Shown in pieces: positions 1 through 3,305 of a stretch of 5,547 bases of DNA. The DNA comes from Candidatus Doudnabacteria bacterium (GTDB lineage: Bacteria > Patescibacteriota > Doudnabacteria > UBA920). The notes below the pieces were generated by a model. The model was not told where the DNA came from. It saw only the letters and a list, made by a program, of their open reading frames with translations, and did not search any database. A program made the translations under genes and the position numbers. Position 1 is the first letter of the stretch. Each line of letters starts with the position of its first letter. Where the stretch lies: the NCBI GenBank assembly GCA_903913365.1, contig CAIWKW010000098.1, forward strand, positions 1 to 5,547, given 5' to 3'.

Positions 1-4
1 GTTT

Positions 5-172
5 TTACTGCTCAAAAGTCACGTTGGGATTCTCATAAGCCTCAACGTGCTTTTCGTCCTCGCAATGGCACACGGTCATAGGCTGATGGTACTTCATACA
101 GCCCTTATCATTACAAGTTGCCGGCAAATCCGAAACCTGCCCGCAACCTCCTGTGCAAATATAATGAACCAT
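5..172 (-). CDS. 55-aa Cys-rich, probable zinc-binding small protein
   Basis: A complete short frame with ATG at 172 and TAA at 5-7. The product starts MVHYICTGGCG and carries cysteines at 6, 10, 20, 25, 35 and 37, with His at 29, 36 and 42. The C-x3-C, C-x4-C and C-H-C spacing resembles a small metal-binding fold. I have the impression that similar short 'ICTGGCG...' proteins recur in CPR genomes, but I know no named function and could not search. There is no signal peptide or membrane segment, so it is probably cytosolic. The start has no good Shine-Dalgarno; a perfect TATAAT lies about 20 bases upstream, so a very short leader is possible. It follows the acetyltransferase gene after 36 bases. 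The function is unknown; metal binding is inferred from the Cys pattern only. Confidence 0.72.
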   Translation of the reverse strand: MVHYICTGGCGQVSDLPATCNDKGCMKYHQPMTVCHCEDEKHVEAYENPNVTFEQ

Positions 173-190
173 ATATTGCTTTGGTTACTT

Positions 191-196
191 ATTATA
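191..196 (-). promoter_or_regulatory. Candidate -10 element (TATAAT) for the 55-aa gene
   Basis: A perfect TATAAT on the minus strand, in the 36-base gap between the acetyltransferase stop and the small Cys-rich gene. I see no convincing -35 at 16-18 bases upstream, where the acetyltransferase coding end lies. In DNA this AT-rich a chance match is likely. Confidence 0.28.
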
Positions 197-208
197 AAAA
201 ATAAATAA

Positions 209-742
209 TTACTTTTTATACCGCTGTTTCCACTCTCTGTCCAAAATTGACATATGAAAGTTATCAAAATACTTACCCTGAAATTTAATATATTCCCGCT
301 TTATTCCCTCCCGCTTAAAACCAAGCCTTTTATAAACCTTAATTGCCCTTGGATTATATTCCAATACCCCCAATTCAATCCTGTGCAATTTTAATTTCTT
401 AAACCCAAAATTTAAAATTAATCTTGATGCCTCGCTTCCGAGGCCCTGGTTCCAATAATTTTTCTCGCCGATGAATATTCCGAAAACTGCATGGTTGTGA
501 TCTTTGTTTACATCCAGACTCACGCTTCCAATGTGAATTCCTTCTTTTGTCTCAATTGCAAAATTATTTTTATTCTTTTGCTTTAAAAAACCGGCGATTA
601 TTTTTTTCTCCTGGCGAAGCGTTAAACGCTTGCGTATCTGTAAAAATTTATGTATTTCCGGATCATTCAGCCATTTAACAAAACGTCCGGCATCGCTAAG
701 CCTAATAGTCCTTAAAACAACCTTTTTTCCCTTAAGAATCAT
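209..742 (-). CDS. GNAT N-acetyltransferase, RimJ/RimL type
   Basis: A 177-aa protein of the usual length for a single-domain GNAT enzyme, which moves an acetyl group from acetyl-CoA to an amine (a protein N-terminus, an antibiotic or a metabolite). It opens with the RimJ/RimL-type pattern 'L.G..V.LR.IRLSDA..F..W.NDPE' (residues 3-29). The acetyl-CoA pyrophosphate loop is NQGLGSE at 98-104, and the typical motif B 'YNPRAIKVYKRLGFKREG' lies at 129-146. The ATG at 742 is two bases from the maf stop, so the two genes are probably co-transcribed and translationally coupled; the Shine-Dalgarno is poor. The protein is Lys-rich and the gene AT-rich. The substrate cannot be told from sequence: ribosomal-protein acetylation (RimJ/RimL) and small-molecule acetylation (SpeG-like) are both possible. 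Confidence 0.93.
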   Translation of the reverse strand: MILKGKKVVLRTIRLSDAGRFVKWLNDPEIHKFLQIRKRLTLRQEKKIIAGFLKQKNKNNFAIETKEGIHIGSVSLDVNKDHNHAVFGIFIGEKNYWNQGLGSEASRLILNFGFKKLKLHRIELGVLEYNPRAIKVYKRLGFKREGIKREYIKFQGKYFDNFHMSILDREWKQRYKK

Positions 743-744
743 AC

Positions 745-1317
745 CTATATTATAGCACCAAATTTCTTTAGCGCGTTATAAACAACGGTCATTGGTAAAC
801 CGATTACGGTTGTAATGTCCCCTTCTATCTTTTTGATAAGGTTAAAACCCAAACCCTGCATAGCATAAGACCCGGCCCTGTCCAGCGGTTCTTTGCTGGC
901 AACGTAATTTTTTATTTCTATTTCCGAAAGTTTTTTAAAGTAAACTTTAACTTTATCAAAGACATTAACAATTTTTCCGGTTTTTGTATCAATTACGCAG
1001 ACTCCGCTGTAAACTTCATTAGTCTTACCGCTTAACTTCCTTAAAGTTTGAATTGCCTCCTCCGCATTTTTCGGCTTGCCCAAAGCCCTGCCTTGAAAAG
1101 ACACTATGGTATCGGCGGCAATTATTATGGCGTTGGGAAATTTCTTGGCCGCGGCCTTGGCTTTGCCCATGGCCAAAAATTTCACCAAATCCTGATGAGC
1201 CAAGTGCTGGTGCAATACTTCCTCATATTTGGAATCAACAGACTTAAATTTAATGGCTAAAAGACTTAAAAGCTGTTTTCTCCTTGGTGAAGCTGAAGCT
1301 AAAATAATTTTCCGCAT
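745..1317 (-). CDS. maf: Maf-family nucleoside triphosphate pyrophosphatase
   Basis: A 190-aa, full-length Maf protein. The family hydrolyses non-canonical or modified NTPs (dTTP/UTP-type in the YhdE group) to the monophosphate and pyrophosphate; overexpression of some members blocks septum formation. Visible motifs are the N-terminal SASPRR (8-13), AADTIV (67-72) with the metal-binding Asp69, LGKP (79-82), NEVYSGV (100-106), PLDRAGSYAMQG (144-155) and GDITTVIGLPM (166-176). The last two resemble the dTTP/UTP-specific subgroup more than the m7GTP-specific YceF group, which is an inference. The ATG at 1317 gives the canonical N-terminus directly before SASPRR. No strong Shine-Dalgarno is visible in the 22-base gap after the upstream membrane-protein gene. 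The stop is two bases from the acetyltransferase start, suggesting an operon. Confidence 0.95.
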   Translation of the reverse strand: MRKIILASASPRRKQLLSLLAIKFKSVDSKYEEVLHQHLAHQDLVKFLAMGKAKAAAKKFPNAIIIAADTIVSFQGRALGKPKNAEEAIQTLRKLSGKTNEVYSGVCVIDTKTGKIVNVFDKVKVYFKKLSEIEIKNYVASKEPLDRAGSYAMQGLGFNLIKKIEGDITTVIGLPMTVVYNALKKFGAII

Positions 1318-1339
1318 AGAATATAAAATATATTTCCGG

Positions 1340-1798
1340 CTAGACGATCTTCTTATCCTGCCATGGCCTCAAATTAGCGCCAATATTTAAAACCAGAGCA
1401 ATCAATACCAAATTTTTAATAATATACTGGCCTTCCAAAGTTGGGGTTAAAAGTCCCTGCCAGGTTACCTGGGGCAAGAAAACCAAAGGCATAAAGGTGG
1501 TAACCATATGCAAAATAAACAGCAGGATGGTTAGGCGATCAAACCTGGAAAACAAAAACAAAATACCAATTAGCATTTCGTACAGGCCAAACAATATTAT
1601 GAATTGATGAAAGGAAAAAAACGGCAAAGTTTTTTGCTGGAGCTGCATTACCAAAGGATTGGCCGGACTGGTATCCAAAATCTTTAAAATGCCAAACCAA
1701 AAATAAACAACAAACAAAGCAAAGCGCGCAAAATATGGATGCGTTTTTTTTGTATATTCAATAATTTTTTGATCAAATATTTTTATTTTTGCGTTCAT
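1340..1798 (-). CDS. DoxX/DUF417-like four-helix membrane protein
   Basis: A 152-aa protein from the ATG at 1798. A TTG at 1840 would add 14 residues, but it falls inside the palindrome that follows tRNA-Pro and has no Shine-Dalgarno, so I prefer the ATG. The product has a short basic, soluble N-terminus, then about four hydrophobic segments beginning FARFALFVVYFWFGILKI, IILFGLYEMLIGILFLF, LTILLFILHMVTTFMPLVF and YIIKNLVLIALVL. The 'FWFGILKI' in the first helix and 'GQYIIKNLVLIA' in the last recall the DoxX and YkgB/DUF417 families of small inner-membrane proteins. Some members link to redox or thiol-stress functions, but the activity here is unknown. A weak promoter (TTGAGT, 18-base spacer, AATAAT; 1811-1840) would leave only a few leader bases. 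The next gene, maf, starts 22 bases after the stop. Confidence 0.8.
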   Translation of the reverse strand: MNAKIKIFDQKIIEYTKKTHPYFARFALFVVYFWFGILKILDTSPANPLVMQLQQKTLPFFSFHQFIILFGLYEMLIGILFLFSRFDRLTILLFILHMVTTFMPLVFLPQVTWQGLLTPTLEGQYIIKNLVLIALVLNIGANLRPWQDKKIV

Positions 1799-1839
1799 AA
1801 ACAAATCAAAATTATTTATTCGATAATTATGATTACTCA

Positions 1840-1891
1840 AGCTTCGGCAAACCTACTTCTGGCGTAGCCAGCTGTAGACTTGGCGAAGGCT
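1840..1891. repeat. REP-like imperfect palindrome after tRNA-Pro
   Basis: Arms at 1840-1863 (AGCTTCGGCAAACC...TTCTGGC) and 1867-1891 (GCCAGCTG...GCGAAGGCT) face each other across a three-base loop, giving an imperfect stem of about 24 positions with several mismatches and one bulge. It touches the encoded CCA of tRNA-Pro and could stop its transcript or mark its 3' end, although no T-run follows. The form suggests a dispersed REP/MITE-type hairpin, which only a genome-wide search can confirm. Confidence 0.5.
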
Positions 1892-1964
1892 GGTCGGGCT
1901 GCCGGGAATTGAACCCGGTCTACATGCACCCCATGCATGCGTACTACCGGTATACTACAGCCCG
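1891..1964 (-). tRNA. tRNA-Pro(GGG)
   Basis: A full cloverleaf on the minus strand. The acceptor CGGGCTG pairs 7/7 with CAGCCCG (1895-1901), followed by discriminator A and an encoded CCA (1891-1893). The D stem is GTAT/GTAC; the anticodon stem is CATGC/GCATG around the loop ATGGGGT (1928-1934), giving anticodon GGG at 1930-1932 followed by G37, as expected for tRNA-Pro. The variable loop has 4 bases; the T arm is CCGGG-TTCAATT-CCCGG. It reads the codon CCC (and by wobble CCU). A TATAAA lies at 1971-1976, just upstream, without a clear -35. Confidence 0.96.
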
Positions 1965-1980
1965 ATAATTTTTATAAAGG

Positions 1981-2075
1981 TTCCTCGGGGAGGAGCCACG
2001 GGGTATTGAACCTGTATTAGCTCCTCGGCTCGGAAAGTTATCTGAAGATAACTTCCACTCGCTCTACGTCGCTAA
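1981..2075 (-). other. Structured spacer with tRNA T-loop-like fragment
   Basis: This is not a gene that I can fold into a tRNA. On the minus strand it contains a GAGGAGC/GCTCCTC 7-bp stem around a segment with a T-loop-like string GGTTCAATACC. The flanking ACAGG and CCCCG do not form a proper 5-bp T stem. Upstream is a hairpin AGTTATC-TTCA-GATAACT (2036-2053), extended by GGA/TCC around an unpaired base. The whole is about the size of a class II tRNA. It may be a decayed tRNA copy, an integration scar or simply a REP-type hairpin pair. Confidence 0.35.
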
Positions 2076-2105
2076 TAATTATATCTTAAATAAAACAAAT
2101 AGAAA

Positions 2106-2129
2106 AGCCCTCGGATTATTCCTCGGGCT
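2106..2129 (-). terminator. Intrinsic terminator overlapping the zinc-ribbon stop codon
   Basis: Minus-strand stem AGCCCGAGG / CCGAGGGCT with loop AATAAT. Two G·A oppositions in tandem sit between five outer and two inner Watson-Crick pairs, a pattern known to form stable sheared GA pairs. The stem is followed at once by TTTTC and further T-rich sequence. The loop contains the TAA stop of the 62-aa gene. This is a good candidate end for the unit running left from about 3254. Confidence 0.6.
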
Positions 2130-2304
2130 CGATTGCCGGCAGAGCCGGCGGTATGTATGGCAAATAAAATCCTGGCTTATCGGGATCGCTCCCGCACCGG
2201 ATACATCGGCCATGTTCATTAGTAAGCTGCTCAGCCTTGCAGGTTGGGCAAAAGACCAGTCTTTGCCCTCCGCAACATGCGGGGCACGCACCATCACCTG
2301 GCAT
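2116..2304 (-). CDS. 62-aa zinc-ribbon protein with three CxxC pairs
   Basis: ATG at 2304, preceded by AGAGGA (2311-2316) at six bases, one of the better ribosome sites in the window. The product has C7-x2-C10, C19-x2-C22 and C34-x2-C37, plus C11: CPAC, CPTC and CIRC knuckles with G-rich turns between them, then a proline-rich acidic tail (PPALPAIEPEE). Two of the pairs are enough for one zinc site; the third suggests a DnaJ-like or double-zinc fold. There are no membrane segments. Such short zinc ribbons commonly bind nucleic acid or act as adaptors; the actual role is unknown. It is preceded by a 156-base gap and the 60-codon ORF on the same strand, and followed by a terminator. A longer overlapping reading frame at 2079-2297 lacks the Cys pattern and is a shadow. 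Confidence 0.7.
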   Translation of the reverse strand: MPGDGACPACCGGQRLVFCPTCKAEQLTNEHGRCIRCGSDPDKPGFYLPYIPPALPAIEPEE

Positions 2305-2385
2305 AAAATTTCCTCTTTTTAAAAAACATCAGTGCCTCATAAAACTTGGCGCCGAGAGGTTCAATGTCGTTTTGGTTTACAGTAT

Positions 2386-2410
2386 CGTCTGGTTAGACGG
2401 CTTATAAGCC
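2386..2410. repeat. Small hairpins between the two small ORFs
   Basis: CGTCT-GGTT-AGACG (2386-2399) is directly joined to the 12-base palindrome GGCTTATAAGCC (2399-2410). They lie in the 156-base gap between the TTG-start ORF and the zinc-ribbon gene. They may be part of the structured transcript or an RNA-processing site; nothing more can be said. Confidence 0.35.
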
Positions 2411-2445
2411 TAACTTCAAAGAATCTCCCGGCGGATTGATTGTTC

Positions 2446-2475
2446 GTCTCTGGGCGTTGATTACGCTACAGAGAC
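2446..2475. repeat. Hairpin spanning the stop of the 60-codon ORF
   Basis: GTCTCTG (2446-2452) and CAGAGAC (2469-2475) pair perfectly over 7 bp around a 16-base loop that holds the TAA stop and an inner CGT/ACG. No T-run follows on the minus strand, so it is not a standard intrinsic terminator. A partial stop, a processing site or one more helix of the structured RNA are all possible. Confidence 0.4.
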
Positions 2476-2643
2476 TGCGCAAGCAAACGTCTCCTCTTGA
2501 GAGGAGGTTTCATCCGAGGAGGTCTCGGATGAAACGGGCTCGAAGGGCTTGAGCCAGCCCATCTGTAGCCCTAGTTTGACTAGCGCATTGCCGCGCTCGG
2601 TCGGATCGGAGATCCGAGCGATGTCTTCTACTCTAGCATGCAA
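2461..2643 (-). CDS. 60-codon ORF, TTG start, hypothetical acidic protein
   Basis: TTG at 2643 preceded by a strong Shine-Dalgarno AGGAGG (2651-2656) at seven bases; the ATG overlapping it in another frame stops within a few codons. The product reads MHARVEDIARISDPTERGNA, then a helix-like LVKLGLQMGWLKPFEP and a tail with the five-residue repeat ETSSD/ETSSQ followed by EET and FACAVSVA. The first half could be a short helical domain; the tail is Ser/Thr/Glu-rich and probably disordered. I recognise no family. Against a coding role, the same DNA forms three strong hairpins, so it may instead be part of a structured RNA. The sequence is GC-rich (about 55 %) compared with most flanking genes. 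I judge coding and non-coding about equally likely. Confidence 0.5.
   Translation of the reverse strand: MHARVEDIARISDPTERGNALVKLGLQMGWLKPFEPVSSETSSDETSSQEETFACAVSVA
2491..2535. repeat. Two adjacent strong hairpins inside the 60-codon ORF
   Basis: CTCCTCT-TG-AGAGGAG (2491-2506) is followed with no gap by a perfect 12-bp stem, GTTTCATCCGAG (2507-2518) with CTCGGATGAAAC (2524-2535), around a five-base loop. In part this arises from a 15-base direct repeat (GARACCTCCTC core) that encodes ETSSD/ETSSQ. A 12-bp perfect stem is unusual inside a 183-base coding region. Confidence 0.6.
2594..2620. repeat. Two alternative 7-bp stems inside the 60-codon ORF
   Basis: CGCTCGG (2594-2600) can pair with CCGAGCG (2614-2620), or TCGGATC (2601-2607) with GATCCGA (2611-2617). 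The two share bases 2614-2617 and so cannot both form as full helices. Either fold would be stable. Confidence 0.45.
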
Positions 2644-2650
2644 CGGCTTT

Positions 2651-2656
2651 CCTCCT
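2651..2656 (-). promoter_or_regulatory. Strong Shine-Dalgarno deciding the TTG start
   Basis: AGGAGG on the minus strand, the only six-base consensus ribosome site in the window that is properly spaced from a start codon (7 bases to the TTG at 2643). It sits directly beyond a GNRA-capped hairpin (2658-2675), so folding of the leader could affect its access. Confidence 0.5.
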
Positions 2657-2657
2657 G

Positions 2658-3078
2658 CCCCAGCTTACGCCGGGGATTGATGCCACCTGTATAAATAATT
2701 AATGCAGGTGTGGGGTTAAGTACAGTTTGGGAAAGTGCTCAGCCTCTCCCGTTTTCCAAAGCCATCCGCAATGGATGGCGCGTGGACCACTGCACAATTA
2801 CAGAAGTCCTTCTAAACTTTTGACGGATGAGAAATTTTGGTGTGTGGCCAAAAGTTCTGACGAAGACAAAATATTGCCTCATTGGAGTACGTTCTCCAAA
2901 AACTGCCGTGGCAGTTTACGCTCCATCATAACTTCATGGACAAGCAAATTTTTAGCACCAGGGCCACCACAGCTTGGCGCTATAAACTTTTTTTGCCGGT
3001 AATCTAGCTTGTCCAACTCTTGTGATCCACCTTTCGGCTTGCTCACGGAATTGTTTCTAAAATTTCAGAAACAATTCC
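2658..3078 (-). ncRNA. Candidate large structured RNA / long leader
   Basis: About 660 bases (2644-3305) hold no credible protein gene, and within them hairpins follow one another almost without break. They are: CCCCGGC-GTAA-GCTGGGG (2658-2675, GNRA tetraloop); CACCTG/CAGGTG (2684-2710); 2726-2734 with 2752-2760; GCCATCC/GGATGGC (2761-2779); AACTTTTG/CAAAAGTT (2815-2856); TGGAG/CTCCA enclosing AAACTGCC/GGCAGTTT (2883-2925); a 9-bp closing helix 2937-2945 with 3007-3015 enclosing a 7-bp stem (2954-2981); a GAAA-capped stem with GTGA/TCAC below it (3022-3046); and a perfect 12-bp stem (3047-3078). Three of these need G·U pairs that exist only if the minus strand is the RNA; one stem (2726-2760) favours plus. 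I recognise no known class: RNase P, tmRNA, SRP and group I/II cores were looked for and not found. Ends are uncertain. Confidence 0.45.
3047..3078. repeat. Perfect 12-bp inverted repeat with parS-like half-sites
   Basis: GGAATTGTTTCT and AGAAACAATTCC face each other over an eight-base loop. No T-run follows on either strand, so it is not an ordinary terminator. The arms contain TGTTTC (3052-3057) and GAAACA (3068-3073), the exact outer half-sites of the consensus ParB-binding site parS (TGTTTCACGTGAAACA). They are spaced by 10 bases instead of 4, which argues against normal ParB binding. Confidence 0.6.
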
Positions 3079-3100
3079 CTAAGTATTCGAAAAGTTTTTA

Positions 3101-3182
3101 AAAACCCTAAAGTTTTTGGCTTTAGGGTTTTGGTGTTTGTTGTTTTAATCCGTGTTATCTGTGTACCAAAACCCTATTTTTT
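3101..3182. promoter_or_regulatory. Two mutually exclusive 12-bp hairpins (attenuator-like)
   Basis: Three segments share one sequence theme. AAAACCCTAAAG (3101-3112) pairs 12/12 with CTTTAGGGTTTT (3120-3131). TAGGGTTTTGGT (3123-3134) pairs 12/12 with ACCAAAACCCTA (3165-3176). The central segment can serve only one partner, as in terminator/antiterminator switches. On the plus strand the second hairpin is followed at once by T6 (3177-3182), a terminator-like end. On the minus strand, the direction of the local promoter, the first hairpin ends in a run of five T. The 30-base loop of the second hairpin includes AATCCGTGTTATCTGTGT, a nine-base-period imperfect repeat. The pairing is certain; the regulatory role is inference. 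Confidence 0.5.
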
Positions 3183-3260
3183 CCTGCCCAAACCAAGCCC
3201 TTAAAAAGGGTCGGGAGGACAATAATAGAGTTGTGCTGGAAGTTATTCATACTTTCGTTA

Positions 3261-3289
3261 ATCTTATATTAAACCATAATTTACGTCAA
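3261..3289 (-). promoter_or_regulatory. Sigma70-like promoter for the leader / small-ORF unit
   Basis: On the minus strand TTGACG (3284-3289; 5/6 to the -35 consensus) is followed by TATAAG (3263-3268; 5/6, spacer 15) or TAAGAT (3261-3266; 4/6, spacer 17). It lies in an AT-rich stretch just after the parB stop and points into the structured region. Transcription would start near 3254. This is the best -35/-10 pair I found in the window. Confidence 0.45.
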
Positions 3290-3295
3290 TAGATG

Positions 3296-3304
3296 TTTTC
3301 CACA
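3296..3304 (+). promoter_or_regulatory. DnaA-box-like site (TTTTCCACA)
   Basis: One mismatch to the DnaA box TTATCCACA. It lies between the parB stop and the -35 of the leftward promoter, next to about 55 AT-rich bases. It may be a weak DnaA site or chance. Confidence 0.3.
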
Positions 3305-3305
3305 G

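Noticed and set aside
1048..1260. Plus-strand ORFs opposite maf
   Set aside because: Antisense shadows of a full-length Maf with all its motifs.
1340..1840. TTG start at 1840 for the DoxX-like gene
   Set aside because: It lies in the palindrome after tRNA-Pro, lacks a Shine-Dalgarno and adds 14 residues with no family likeness; ATG 1798 is simpler.
2079..2297. 72-aa minus-strand ORF overlapping the zinc-ribbon gene
   Set aside because: No Shine-Dalgarno, no domain pattern, and it runs through the terminator; the other frame has three CxxC pairs and a good ribosome site.
2727..3002. 91-aa plus-strand ORF in the structured region
   Set aside because: TTG start without Shine-Dalgarno, no recognisable domain, and its bases are largely accounted for by stems that fit a minus-strand RNA.
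2300..3080. RNase P RNA, tmRNA, SRP RNA, or a group I/II intron
   Set aside because: GGAGGAAAGCC near 2650 resembles part of the RNase P P4 region, but the partner (ACAGAA...GGCTTA) and other conserved blocks are absent. No tmRNA TTCGAC start with a matching T arm, no SRP GGAAG-type apical loop, and no intron core or domain V was found.
3047..3182. CRISPR array
   Set aside because: The repeats are inverted pairs with different arm sequences, not regularly spaced direct repeats, and no cas gene is present.
3183..3225. CCC/GGG hairpin (around CCCTTAAAAAGGG) as a terminator of parB
   Set aside because: Only a three-base GC core, weak flanking pairs and no T-run after it on the minus strand.
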